53,607 nt of DNA from Bryobacterales bacterium (GTDB lineage: Bacteria; Acidobacteriota; Terriglobia; Bryobacterales; Bryobacteraceae): contig JADZAF010000008.1 of NCBI GenBank assembly GCA_020852755.1, forward strand, positions 1-53,607, in the 5' to 3' direction. The stretch's first letter is position 1; the number at the start of each line of letters is the position of its first letter. The position numbers and the translations under genes were made by a program. This document shows, in pieces, positions 9,085-17,830 of the stretch. The notes beneath the pieces are model-generated. The model saw only the letters and a program-made list of their open reading frames with translations, ran no database searches and had not been told where the DNA came from.

Positions 9085-10596
9085 TTGTCCCTTGAAGATG
9101 AGCTGCTTGAGCAGCGCCTGAACCGCATCCGCGAGATTGAGGCCTTGGGATTTCCCGCCTACGGACGGCGCTTCGAGTTCACCCATACCCTGCCCCGGAT
9201 CGCGGCCGAGTATGGCTCCAAAACGGCCGAGGAACTGGAGCCTCCGGTCAGCGTGCGCGTCTCCGGCAGGCTGGAAACCATCCGCCGCATGGGCAAGGCC
9301 GGTTTTGCCCACCTTTCGCAAGGGGGGACCCGGCTGCAGATCTACGTGAAAAAGGATGCGGCCGGCGAGCGCGACTTCCAGTTGTACCAGCTGCTGGACA
9401 TCGGGGACATTGTGGGCGCCGAGGGTTATCTTTTTCGCACCCGCACGGGCGAGCTGTCGGTGCACGTCACCAGCCTGCATTTCCTGGCCAAGACTCTGCT
9501 CTCGATGCCCGAGAAGTGGCACGGGCTGGAAGACGTCGAGACGCGCTACCGGCAGCGCTACCTGGACCTCATCGCCAATCCGGAAGTGCGCCAGGTGTTC
9601 GTGACCCGCAGCCGCATCATCGCCTCGTTCCGCCGCCAGCTGGAGGCGCACGGCTTCATTGAGGTGGAGACCCCGATGATGCAGCCGGTGTACGGCGGAG
9701 CGACCGCGCGGCCGTTCATCACCCACCACAACGCGCTGGACATCGACCTGTATCTGCGCATCGCGCCGGAACTGTATTTGAAGCGGCTGGTGGTGGGCGG
9801 CCTGGACCGGGTCTACGAGATCAACCGCAATTTCCGGAATGAAGGCCTTTCCACCCAGCACAACCCCGAATTCACCATGCTGGAGTTCTACCAGGCCTAC
9901 ACGGACTACCGCGGGCTGATGGATTTCTCGGCTGAACTGCTGCGGCAGGTGGCCATCGACGCGACCGGCGGGTTGGAGGTGGAATACGAGGGGAACCGGC
10001 TGAACTTCGGCCGGCTGGAGCGCATGAGCATGCGCGAAGCGATCATCCGCTTCTGGAGCGGCGAGAGCCGGCCCTCGATGGACGACTTGCGCGACCCGGA
10101 CTGGCTGCTGCGGCATTCCTCCAGGTCGTCGCCCGGCGAGGCCCTGGCCGAGATCTTCGAGCGGGTGGCCGAGCCCTGCCTGATCCAGCCCGCGATCGTA
10201 TACGACTATCCGGTGGAGACCTCGCCGCTGTCCAAGAACAAGCCCGAAGAGCCGGCCATGGTGGAGCGGTTCGAAATCTATGCCGCGGGGATGGAACTGG
10301 GCAACGCCTACACGGAGTTGAACGACCCGCAGGAACAGCGCCGGCGCTTCGACATGCAGCTGGCCATGCGGGCCCGGGGTGACGAAGAGGCACACCAGAT
10401 GGATGAGGACTACATCCGGGCGCTTTCCTATGGCATGCCGCCGACGGGCGGCGAGGGCATCGGCATCGACCGTCTCACCATGATCCTCACCGGCTCCAAG
10501 TCGATCCGGGATGTGATCCTGTTCCCGCTGCTGCGTCCCGAAGGCCCCCTGGGGCTGGCCGACCGCCTGCGGGCGCTGGACGGCCGGGAGCGCTGA
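9085..10596 (+). CDS. lysS: Lysyl-tRNA synthetase, class II
   Basis: 503 aa. It charges tRNA-Lys in the cytoplasm. An N-terminal OB-fold anticodon-binding domain (about residues 55-145) precedes the class II core. Motif 2 is visible as RNEGLSTQHNPEF and motif 3 as GGEGIGIDRLTM. Length and domain order match bacterial LysRS. The start is a TTG with AGGAGA 4 nt upstream; no better in-frame start exists close by. The downstream permease begins 4 nt after the stop, so expression is coupled. Confidence 0.96.
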   Translation: MSLEDELLEQRLNRIREIEALGFPAYGRRFEFTHTLPRIAAEYGSKTAEELEPPVSVRVSGRLETIRRMGKAGFAHLSQGGTRLQIYVKKDAAGERDFQLYQLLDIGDIVGAEGYLFRTRTGELSVHVTSLHFLAKTLLSMPEKWHGLEDVETRYRQRYLDLIANPEVRQVFVTRSRIIASFRRQLEAHGFIEVETPMMQPVYGGATARPFITHHNALDIDLYLRIAPELYLKRLVVGGLDRVYEINRNFRNEGLSTQHNPEFTMLEFYQAYTDYRGLMDFSAELLRQVAIDATGGLEVEYEGNRLNFGRLERMSMREAIIRFWSGESRPSMDDLRDPDWLLRHSSRSSPGEALAEIFERVAEPCLIQPAIVYDYPVETSPLSKNKPEEPAMVERFEIYAAGMELGNAYTELNDPQEQRRRFDMQLAMRARGDEEAHQMDEDYIRALSYGMPPTGGEGIGIDRLTMILTGSKSIRDVILFPLLRPEGPLGLADRLRALDGRER

Positions 10597-10600
10597 GGCG

Positions 10601-11836
10601 GTGCCCGGCGGCTTCGAGTTCTTTGTCGCCCGCCGCTACCTGCGGGCCAAACGCAAGCAGGTGGTGATCTCGGTGGTGACGGCGATCTCGATTATCGGGG
10701 TGGCCGCCGGGGTCATGGCCCTGATCATCGCCCTGGCCATCAACAACGGTTTTCGCAACACCCTGCAGCGAACCTTTCTGGGCGCCACCGCGCACGTCAA
10801 CCTCATGGAGAAGGAGCCGGGGACGGGCATTGTCAACTGGGCGCCGCTGGCCGAAAAGCTCCGCAAGCTGCCGCAGGTCACCGGCGTGGCGCCGACGTTG
10901 TACGGGGAGGTGTTCATCGCCGGGCCGCTGCGCTCCCGGGGCGCGATCCTGAAAGGCATCGATCCCGATTCGGCCCCGCAGGTGAACGAGATGCTGCGGC
11001 AGATGAGGGAAGGCTCAGCCGCCCGCCTGAAAGAGAGCGGCCGGTTCCCGCCGATCATCCTGGGCGCCCGGCTGGCCGAGGAGACCGGCCTGCTGCTCAA
11101 CAGCGTGGTGACGATCGTGAGCCCGCAGGGCGAGCTGACGCCGATCGGCCCGCGCCCCAAGTACCAGTCTTTCCGGGTGGTGGGTATTTTTGAATCGGGC
11201 TTCTACGAGTTCGACCAGGCCTGGGCGTTCACGACGCTCCACGCGGCGCAGCAGGCGCTGTCGCTGGGGGACGTGGTCAACTCCATCGAGATGAAGGTCG
11301 ACGACATCTACCGCGCTCCGGAAGTGGCCCGCGCGGCGGAGAAGATGGCGGGGCCGGAACTGGCCGCCACCACCTGGATGGAACAGCAGCGCCAGATCAT
11401 GAGCGCGCTGCGCATGGAGCGGGCCGTGACCACGATTACCATCGGCCTGATCGAACTGGTGGCGGCTCTGAACATTTTCATCACCCTGGTGATGATGGTG
11501 ATGGACAAGTACCGCGACATCGCGGTGCTCATCTCGATGGGCGGCAAGCGGCAGCAGATCCGCAACATTTTCATCCTGCAGGGGGTGCTGATCGGGGCAG
11601 TGGGAACCGTGCTCGGTCTGATCGCGGGATATTCGTTGAGTTACCTGGCGGACCGCTACCAGTGGATCCGGCTGGACGCGCAGGTCTATTCGTTCAGCTT
11701 CGTGCCCTTCGAGCCGCGCCCGCTGGACGGCCTGTGGGTGGCGGCCATCGCCATCCTGATCAGTTTCCTGGCTACGATCTACCCGGCGCACAGCGCCACC
11801 CGCATCGCGCCGGCCGAAGTGCTGCGCTACGAGTAG
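10601..11836 (+). CDS. LolC/LolE-type lipoprotein-releasing ABC transporter permease
   Basis: 411-aa inner-membrane permease. One N-terminal transmembrane segment (about residues 22-47) is followed by a long MacB-type periplasmic domain (50-265), then an FtsX domain with three membrane segments (about 280-405). The N-terminal FVARRYLRAKRK and the LVMMVMDKYRDIAVL motif are typical of LolC/E, which extract lipoproteins from the inner membrane for transfer by LolA. The GTG start is 4 nt after lysS; linkage of lysS to lolC/E is seen in many genomes. No LolD ATPase or second permease follows, so the protein may act as a homodimer with an ATPase encoded elsewhere. Confidence 0.9.
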   Translation: MPGGFEFFVARRYLRAKRKQVVISVVTAISIIGVAAGVMALIIALAINNGFRNTLQRTFLGATAHVNLMEKEPGTGIVNWAPLAEKLRKLPQVTGVAPTLYGEVFIAGPLRSRGAILKGIDPDSAPQVNEMLRQMREGSAARLKESGRFPPIILGARLAEETGLLLNSVVTIVSPQGELTPIGPRPKYQSFRVVGIFESGFYEFDQAWAFTTLHAAQQALSLGDVVNSIEMKVDDIYRAPEVARAAEKMAGPELAATTWMEQQRQIMSALRMERAVTTITIGLIELVAALNIFITLVMMVMDKYRDIAVLISMGGKRQQIRNIFILQGVLIGAVGTVLGLIAGYSLSYLADRYQWIRLDAQVYSFSFVPFEPRPLDGLWVAAIAILISFLATIYPAHSATRIAPAEVLRYE

Positions 11837-11847
11837 GCGCGCTCGCA

Positions 11848-12606
11848 TCAGTGGCCCGGCGCGGTCATGGCGCCGTCCACGATCAGGCAGGTTCCCGAGA
11901 TAAAGGACGCCGCATCGGAAGCCAGGAAAAACACTGCTTCGGCGATGTCGCGCGGGGTGCCGATCCGGCCGAGCGGATGCGCCTTGAGGACCTCGCGCAG
12001 GGCGGACTCGCGGTCGGGAAGCGTGCTCAGCCACTGCTCCAGCAGCGGCGTGCGGATGTAGCCCGGGCACACCGCGTTGACGCGAATGCCGTCCGGTCCG
12101 TGGTCCAGGGCCATGGCGCGGGTCAGGCCGATCATGCCGGCTTTCGAGGCATCGTAGGCCGCACAGCCGGGGTATGCGTAGAAGGCATGGACCGAGGAGA
12201 TGTTGACGATGGCGCCGCCGCGGCCGCGCATGCAGGGCACGACGTGCCTGGAGAACAGGAAGGCGCTCTTGAGGTTGACCGCGATCTGGCGGTCCCACTG
12301 GGCGGCGGTCAACTGGTCGACTCTTCCGGCGATCTCGATGCCGGCGTTGTTGACCAGGGCATCGAGGCGGCCGAACCGCTCGATGGCTTGACTGACCGCG
12401 GCGCGGACGTCGTCTTCTTCGGCAGCGTCTCCCGCGATGGGCAGCACGGAGCCGCCCGTCCTGGACGGGCCCCAGACGCGGAGCAGTTCATCACGGTCGA
12501 TATCGAAGAGAACGGCGGCGTAGCCGGCCTCGAGAAAACGTTCCGCGATACCGCGCCCGATGCCCTTGGCCGGGCCGGTAACCAGAACGGTCCTGGTGTC
12601 TGTCAC
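11848..12606 (-). CDS. SDR-family oxidoreductase (3-oxoacyl-ACP reductase/sugar dehydrogenase-like)
   Basis: 252-aa classical short-chain dehydrogenase. The nucleotide-binding TGPAKGIG lies at residues 10-17, NNAG follows, the catalytic serine is in NISSV, and the Tyr-x3-Lys pair is in YDASK. The C-terminal ISGTCLIVDGAM is also typical. Substrate cannot be told from sequence. The open frame runs upstream to an ATG at 12669, but those 21 extra residues are not family-like. The GTG at 12606 starts just before the Rossmann strand, and a TACAAT -10 lies 10 nt ahead of it, so I prefer the GTG. The gene is convergent with the Lol permease. Confidence 0.87.
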   Translation of the reverse strand: MTDTRTVLVTGPAKGIGRGIAERFLEAGYAAVLFDIDRDELLRVWGPSRTGGSVLPIAGDAAEEDDVRAAVSQAIERFGRLDALVNNAGIEIAGRVDQLTAAQWDRQIAVNLKSAFLFSRHVVPCMRGRGGAIVNISSVHAFYAYPGCAAYDASKAGMIGLTRAMALDHGPDGIRVNAVCPGYIRTPLLEQWLSTLPDRESALREVLKAHPLGRIGTPRDIAEAVFFLASDAASFISGTCLIVDGAMTAPGH

Positions 12607-12616
12607 AGTGGGGCCG

Positions 12617-12622
12617 ATTGTA
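12617..12622 (-). promoter_or_regulatory. Extended -10 before the SDR gene
   Basis: TGC-TACAAT on the minus strand, 10 nt before the GTG at 12606. A weak TTATCG sits 18 nt further up. The position implies a leader of only a few bases. Confidence 0.4.
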
Positions 12623-12667
12623 GCAGAGCGGGTGTTCGTCCGATAAGAGAGAAGCGGGAGGGAAGCC

Positions 12668-12826
12668 ATGATTGAAGCGGTCCACCGCGGCTCGGTTCCC
12701 TTGGACGATTCCCGGCCGGAGCGGCGGGCAGTCAGGCCCAGGGCGCGGAAGGCGCCGCCGGCCGAGGAGGGCGAAGGGGACGGGGATGCCTTCGTACCTG
12801 CGATGGAAGGCGGCGAAGACGATTGA
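12668..12826 (+). CDS. Possible small ORF, 52 aa
   Basis: ATG preceded by GGGAGG at 6 nt, the only good ribosome site in the gap between the SDR and peptidase genes. The product has a basic middle (RPRARK) and a very acidic tail with several Glu/Asp-Gly pairs. I recognise no family. High-GC DNA yields such frames by chance and codon evidence is thin, so this is only a candidate. It overlaps by 2 bp the longer, less likely SDR start. Confidence 0.22.
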   Translation: MIEAVHRGSVPLDDSRPERRAVRPRARKAPPAEEGEGDGDAFVPAMEGGEDD

Positions 12827-12863
12827 GAACCGGCCCGGCCGCCTCCCGGAGACAGCCGCGAGC

Positions 12864-14690
12864 CTACTTCCTTTGGCTCAGGCGGGCGCGGGTTTCGATG
12901 GGGGCGCCGTTGCGCAATACCTTGACGCTCACCTCGTCTCCGGGCTTGCGGGCGCGTAGGGCGTACGTGAAATCGTACAAGTTATCGACCTTCTTGCCGT
13001 CGAACTCCACCAGGACGTCGCCCGCCTTCAGCCCCGCCTGGGCGGCGGGAGATCCTTCGCGGACGTCGGCGAACTTCACCCCGTTAGCGGTCTGGCCGAA
13101 GTCGGGGATGCTGCCGAAGTAGGCGCCGTAGCCGCTGCCGCCTCCCGAGGAGCCGGGCATGCCGCGCGCGCCGGGCGGCGCCTCCACACGAACGAAGCGG
13201 GGCCGCTCGCCGGTTTCGATCAGCCTGCCGCCCACGTCGCCGATCAGGGCCAGCAGTCGCGCGGTAGCCTGCGCGTCGATCTTGTCCCAGGTATCGCTGG
13301 GCCGGTGGTAGTCGCCGTGCAGACCGGAAAAGAAGAACAGCACCGGAATCTGCCTGGTGGTGAAGGAGGTGTGGTCGCTGGAGCCGTATCCGGCCGCGTC
13401 CGAGTAGTCCAACTGCAGGTCGTGTCTGGCCTGGACCTCTTCCAGCAGCGCCTTCAGAGTGGTGCCGCTGCCCTGCCCGCCCACGTACACCTTCCCGTCG
13501 CGGATGCGCCCGATCATATCCAGGTTGATCATGGCCACCGCCTTCTCCGGCGGCAGGGCCGGATGGTTGACGTAGAAACTGGAGCCCAGCAGGCCCAGTT
13601 CCTCGCCCGCGAAGGCGATGAACAGCAGGCCCCGTTTCAGCTTCGGCTGGGAAGCGAAATAGCGGGCCAGTTCGAGCACCCCCGCCGCGCCGGATGCATT
13701 GTCGTCGGCGCCGGGATGAACGGTGCCCACCTGCGAGGGCGCCATGGAGAACTGCTCGCCCAGCCCCAGATGATCGTAGTGCGCGCCGATGATGACGTAC
13801 TCGTCGGTCTGCCCCGGCAGGAGTCCGGCCACGTTATGCACGGTCCTCATGGCCCGCTCCACGTCCGTGGCGGCGCGAATCTCCAGCGACGGGGGGAAGG
13901 CGAACGAACGGGGCTTCAGGTCCTTGTCGACTTCCGCCTGGATCTCCTCCAGGCTCCTGCCCGCCAGAGCGAACCAGCGCTCGGCGACCTCCGCCTTCAC
14001 CTGAATGAACGGAATCCCGGCATCGGCGGGGCCGACGGTGCGGCCGAACTGCTCCAGTTCGTCCGATTCGCCGCGGTGGTTGTAGCGGTCGTTGATGAGG
14101 ATGACGCCGGCCGCGCCGTGAACCTTCGCGTTGGTGGCCTTGCTGAAAAACTGGGCGTGCTCGGTGAAGATCCGGCCGGCGAAAACGCTCTTCTCGTCGA
14201 ATTCCTGGGGCTCGTGCCGCAGGACGAGGACGATCCTGCCCTTGACGTCCAGGCCGCTGTAATCGTCGTACCCGTATTCCGGGGCGGTGATGCCGTAGCC
14301 GGCGAAGATCAGCCCGCCGGCCAGTCTTCCGCGAGCGGAGAAGTTGAAGGGAGTGAAGTCGTCCGGAAAGCGCAACGGTGTGGCGCTGCCGTTCTCCAGG
14401 TACTGGAAGCGGTTGTTGGTCCCCAGCCTGGCGTTGGTCGTCACGGGGAAGGCCTGCAAGTAACTTTTGCCGTCAACCGGCTTCAGGCCCGCTTCCCGGA
14501 ACTGCCGGGCGATGTAGTTGGCGGCCTTCTCCAGACCGGGGGTGCCGGTGCCGCGCCCCTGCAGCTCGGGAGAGGCCAGGTATTTGACGTCGTTCAGGTA
14601 ACGCTGGGGGTCGATCGGAGGCCGGCCCGCCGACGGCGCGAGCAACGGCAGACAGACCAGACAGGCGAGTAAGCGAGTTAAACGAAACAT
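12864..14690 (-). CDS. Secreted M28 zinc aminopeptidase with PA and PDZ domains
   Basis: 608 aa. A signal peptide covers about residues 1-20. A protease-associated (PA) insert spans roughly 110-265. The M28 catalytic core begins with IGAHYDHLG (first zinc His near 303), then GADDNASG (bridging Asp near 329), AGEELGL (catalytic and zinc Glu near 360), DMIGR, and the last His in YHRPSDT. A C-terminal PDZ domain (about 510-600) contains the LKAGDVLVEFDG core and may bind substrates or partners. It probably acts as a periplasmic or outer-surface peptidase. The gene starts 14 bp after the DsbA-like gene and is likely the last of a four-gene run. Confidence 0.92.
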   Translation of the reverse strand: MFRLTRLLACLVCLPLLAPSAGRPPIDPQRYLNDVKYLASPELQGRGTGTPGLEKAANYIARQFREAGLKPVDGKSYLQAFPVTTNARLGTNNRFQYLENGSATPLRFPDDFTPFNFSARGRLAGGLIFAGYGITAPEYGYDDYSGLDVKGRIVLVLRHEPQEFDEKSVFAGRIFTEHAQFFSKATNAKVHGAAGVILINDRYNHRGESDELEQFGRTVGPADAGIPFIQVKAEVAERWFALAGRSLEEIQAEVDKDLKPRSFAFPPSLEIRAATDVERAMRTVHNVAGLLPGQTDEYVIIGAHYDHLGLGEQFSMAPSQVGTVHPGADDNASGAAGVLELARYFASQPKLKRGLLFIAFAGEELGLLGSSFYVNHPALPPEKAVAMINLDMIGRIRDGKVYVGGQGSGTTLKALLEEVQARHDLQLDYSDAAGYGSSDHTSFTTRQIPVLFFFSGLHGDYHRPSDTWDKIDAQATARLLALIGDVGGRLIETGERPRFVRVEAPPGARGMPGSSGGGSGYGAYFGSIPDFGQTANGVKFADVREGSPAAQAGLKAGDVLVEFDGKKVDNLYDFTYALRARKPGDEVSVKVLRNGAPIETRARLSQRK

Positions 14691-14704
14691 TCCTTACTTC
14701 AAGA

Positions 14705-15685
14705 CTAATCGGTGAACGGGGAGGGCAGTTTCACATCGCAGCCGCAGTCTTCTCCGGCGTTCTTGGCGGTCTTCTGGTATTCGATCTCGTAATCGATGAT
14801 CTGACGCACGGCCGGCCAGCCCTGCTGCCCCACCAGGCGCCGGCCGTTGATAAAGAGGGTCGGAGTCGAGTTGACTTTCAGGGCGCGAGCGTCCGCGATG
14901 TTCTGGTTCACCTCGGCTTCGGTGGCCCGGGTGTCCATGCAGCGGGTAAGCTGCAGCGTGTCGATCTCCTTGCCGTTGGCGAACTCCAGGACCTTCGACT
15001 TGAGGTTGGCCGTGTTGATCTCCGCCTGGTGCTCGAAGATCCAGTCATGATAAGTCCAGAACGCCTGGGGATTCTGGCGAAAGATGCAGCGTCCCGCGAT
15101 GGCCGCCGCTCTGGCCCAGGGGTGGATGGATTCGAGCGGCAGGTCCTTGAAGTACACGCGCACCTGCTTGGGATAGGTGCTCAGGACGTTGGTTCGCAGC
15201 ATCTTGGCTTCCTCCTTGCAGAAGGAGCACTGGAAGTCGCTGAACACCACCAGGACCACCGGGGCGCCGGGAGTGCCGAAGCTTGGCTGGAACTCGGCCT
15301 TGAGCTTGTCGATGTCCTCTTTAAAGGGATTCTGGGTGACATCGAACACCGTGCCCAGCACGATCTTCCTGCCATCCTTGCTCACGTAAAAGAGCTTGTC
15401 GTCAGTGGCATTCCCGGCCGAGGCGTGCACGTTGACCTGAAGCATGCCGGGGACCGGCGAGGGCGCGGCATCCCCCACTTCGACCTTGACCTGCGGTCCC
15501 CACACGAACAGGTGCCGCACGTAGGACTCCAGGGTGGCCTTGTTCAGGGCCGATTTGGCGGAGGAACCGGCGGGGGCGGGCGCGGCGGCCTTCTTCCCGG
15601 CCGCGGCGCGCCTGGCCGGAGCCTGCCCGGCCCCGCTGAGCGACACCACCAGCCCCATGGTGAGTAACAAGCGCGGGAGAACCAT
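14705..15685 (-). CDS. Exported DsbA-like thioredoxin-fold oxidoreductase
   Basis: 326 aa. A signal peptide (about 1-25) is followed by an Ala/Lys/Pro-rich linker, a small alpha/beta domain (about 50-120), and a thioredoxin-fold domain from about 130. The redox motif is CSFC in DFQCSFC near residue 153, and a cis-proline context is visible as NSTPTLFING near 280. It resembles the DsbA/BdbD-like group with thioredoxin_4 domains. Extra cysteines at the C-terminus (DCGCD) are unusual. Role: disulfide formation or reduction in the periplasm. AGAGG lies about 8 nt before the ATG and a TAGAAT about 17 nt upstream. Confidence 0.86.
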   Translation of the reverse strand: MVLPRLLLTMGLVVSLSGAGQAPARRAAAGKKAAAPAPAGSSAKSALNKATLESYVRHLFVWGPQVKVEVGDAAPSPVPGMLQVNVHASAGNATDDKLFYVSKDGRKIVLGTVFDVTQNPFKEDIDKLKAEFQPSFGTPGAPVVLVVFSDFQCSFCKEEAKMLRTNVLSTYPKQVRVYFKDLPLESIHPWARAAAIAGRCIFRQNPQAFWTYHDWIFEHQAEINTANLKSKVLEFANGKEIDTLQLTRCMDTRATEAEVNQNIADARALKVNSTPTLFINGRRLVGQQGWPAVRQIIDYEIEYQKTAKNAGEDCGCDVKLPSPFTD

Positions 15686-15727
15686 GACTATACCTCTTAT
15701 TCTACCCCGGTCGCCGAAACGGCCCGC

Positions 15728-17266
15728 TCACATGACCGGCCCGATGCGCCAGGGAACGAATTCCTGGTGTCCCAGGATCTCGCTGCGGGTCTTGTGGCCG
15801 GAGGCCACCCGCAACACGAAGTCGAAGATCTCGCGGCCGACCTGCTCCACCGTGCCCTCGCCGTCCGCGATCTTGCCGGCGTTGATGTCCATGTTCTCGA
15901 TCATCCGGCGATACGTGAAGCTGTTGGTCGCGATCTTGATCACCGGGACGGAAGCGAAGCCGATGGCGCTGCCGCGGCCGGTGGTGAAAGCCAGCACATT
16001 GCAGCCGCCGGCCACCAGGCCGGTCAACGATACCGGGTCGTAGCCGGGGGTGTTCATGAACACGAAACCCGGGGAGCAGATCCGCTCGGCGTAGCCGATG
16101 GCATCGATGAGGGGAGAACTGCCCGCCTTGGCCACGGCGCCCAGGGATTTCTCCAGGATATTCGTCAACCCGCCTTCTTTGTTGCCGGGCGACGGGTTGT
16201 CGTTGAAGCTGGCGCCGAACTGGCGGAGGTACTTCTTGTACCCTTCGACGAAGCCGAGCAGTTTTTCGCCGACCTGGCGGTTGCGCGCGCGGCGGACCAG
16301 CAGGTGCTCCGCGCCGAAGATCTCGGGTGTCTCGGCCAGAACCGCGGTGGCGCCGATTTCGGCCAGCAGGTCGGAGCAGACGCCCAGGGCCGGGTTGGCG
16401 GTGATGCCGGAGAACGAATCGGAGCCGCCGCAATTCAGGCCCAGAACGATCCGGGAGGCAGGCACTTCCGCTCGCCGCTCGGCCGAGACTTCTTCCATCA
16501 GCCGGCCGATTTCCAGCCGCGCCGCTTCCATGGTGGAGCGGGTTCCGCCGCTTTCCTGCAGGGTCATCCCGATCAGACGGCTGCTGCGGGGCGCGTTGGG
16601 GCCCAGGTAATGGCTGATCTGGTTGACTTCGCAGCCCAGGCCCAGGATGATCGCCGCGGCCACGTTGGGGTGGGCCAGAACGCCTGCCAGCGTACGCTGC
16701 AATTGCGCGGTGTCGGGGCCGATGGAGTGTCCGCAGCCCTCCCCGTGGGGGAAGGCCACCACTCCGTCCACGTTGGGCGGCAGCGCGGCCTGCCCGTAGC
16801 TGCGCGCGATCAATTCGGTTGTATGGGCGGCGCAATTGCTGGCGGCCACCACGGCTATGTAGTTCCGCGTGCCCACCCGTCCGTCCTCGCGCAGGTAGCC
16901 GAGGAAGGTCGGGGCGTCCGGCCTTGGGCCGGGGATGGGGATCTCGCCGGAGGGGAACTCGTAGTCGAGGGCCACTTCCTCGTACCCCAGGTTGTGGAGG
17001 TCCACGTGCTCGCCTGGCTCGATGGCTTGGGTCGCCCGCCCGATCACCTCGCCATAGCGGCGCACGATCTCGCCCCGCGCGATCTTCGTTAAAGCCACCT
17101 TGTGTCCCGCGGGAACCGGGTCCTTTACCGTGACCGAGTAGCCGCCGGCCTGGACTTCCGAACCGGGATTGAGCGGCATGCGGGCCACGGCTACGTTATC
17201 CGCCGGATTCAGATGGATGGTTGCATTTTCGGCGGAAGGAGTCTTTGCGATGTCGATGAGTGCCAC
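15728..17266 (-). CDS. UxaA-family altronate/galactarate dehydratase
   Basis: 512 aa, the length of E. coli UxaA (altronate to 2-keto-3-deoxygluconate). An N-terminal SAF domain (about 15-95) joins to the C-terminal dehydratase domain. The core shows REDGRVGTRNYI, FPHGEGCGHS, GLGCEVNQIS, GLNCGGSDSFSG and TTGRGSAIG, with cysteines suited to Fe or Mn binding. There is no signal peptide, so it acts in the cytoplasm. The start is GTG with GAGG about 9 nt upstream, 6 bp after the CDH-like gene. I see no hexuronate reductase beside it, so altronate versus galactarate or another aldonate is open. Confidence 0.88.
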   Translation of the reverse strand: MALIDIAKTPSAENATIHLNPADNVAVARMPLNPGSEVQAGGYSVTVKDPVPAGHKVALTKIARGEIVRRYGEVIGRATQAIEPGEHVDLHNLGYEEVALDYEFPSGEIPIPGPRPDAPTFLGYLREDGRVGTRNYIAVVAASNCAAHTTELIARSYGQAALPPNVDGVVAFPHGEGCGHSIGPDTAQLQRTLAGVLAHPNVAAAIILGLGCEVNQISHYLGPNAPRSSRLIGMTLQESGGTRSTMEAARLEIGRLMEEVSAERRAEVPASRIVLGLNCGGSDSFSGITANPALGVCSDLLAEIGATAVLAETPEIFGAEHLLVRRARNRQVGEKLLGFVEGYKKYLRQFGASFNDNPSPGNKEGGLTNILEKSLGAVAKAGSSPLIDAIGYAERICSPGFVFMNTPGYDPVSLTGLVAGGCNVLAFTTGRGSAIGFASVPVIKIATNSFTYRRMIENMDINAGKIADGEGTVEQVGREIFDFVLRVASGHKTRSEILGHQEFVPWRIGPVM

Positions 17267-17272
17267 GGATGA

Positions 17273-17818
17273 TTACCTCAACAGGACGGTTTCGGTGATT
17301 TGCTCGTCGTAGTGCACGTGCAGCTTGTCGCCGGCCGGATGCACCCAAAGCCCGTCGCCGTCCTTCGGGACCGGGATCTCGGCCGGACCGTTCACCACCA
17401 CGAAAGTTTCCGTCTCCAGGCCTTCGAGCAGCTTGCCGATGTGGATGTGAGCATGGCACTGGGTGCGGCTGTAGTCGCCATTGACGGCCAGGCCCCACTG
17501 GCCGCCCCACATCGATCTGGCCTTCTCGATGGCCGCGGTCCACAGCCCCGTTCTCTCGGCCGGGGTCATGTCCGCCAGCAGGTGTCCGCCCTTGCCGTGA
17601 GCGCGGGGCAGCGCGAGCCAGCGGTTGGGCTTACGGGGGTTGATGTCCTTCAGGAAGAAGACCGCAAGCGTGGGCGGCTGCTTTTCGGCTTCCCGGCAGA
17701 GGCCGCACTCGCGGCGTTCCAGGGTCTCGGGCCGGGTGACGTCGCAGGCGCAATCGGCCACGTCGGCGAAGGCGGCCGAGGTCAGCAGGAAGAGGCAGGC
17801 AAGGGCCGGAATGCGCAT
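17273..17818 (-). CDS. Exported CDH/HIT-like phosphohydrolase
   Basis: 181 aa. A signal peptide (residues 1-18, ending SAAFA) precedes a HIT-like domain whose active-site triad is His122-x-His124-x-His126, in the context SRTQCHAHIHIG. The stretch resembles CDP-diacylglycerol pyrophosphatase (Cdh, PF02611), which is the best family guess; a generic HIT nucleotide hydrolase is the alternative. Four cysteines in the mature N-terminus (Cys23, Cys25, Cys38, Cys41) could bind metal or form disulfides, notable given the DsbA-like gene two positions on. The ATG at 17818 is chosen because the signal peptide starts there. Confidence 0.72.
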   Translation of the reverse strand: MRIPALACLFLLTSAAFADVADCACDVTRPETLERRECGLCREAEKQPPTLAVFFLKDINPRKPNRWLALPRAHGKGGHLLADMTPAERTGLWTAAIEKARSMWGGQWGLAVNGDYSRTQCHAHIHIGKLLEGLETETFVVVNGPAEIPVPKDGDGLWVHPAGDKLHVHYDEQITETVLLR

Positions 17819-17830
17819 AATGGTTGACAG

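Noticed and set aside
17824..17829. Perfect TTGACA between the CDH-like and GT39 genes
   Set aside because: No -10-like hexamer lies 15-19 nt downstream, and the box is too close to the GT39 start unless the ATG at 17885 is used.
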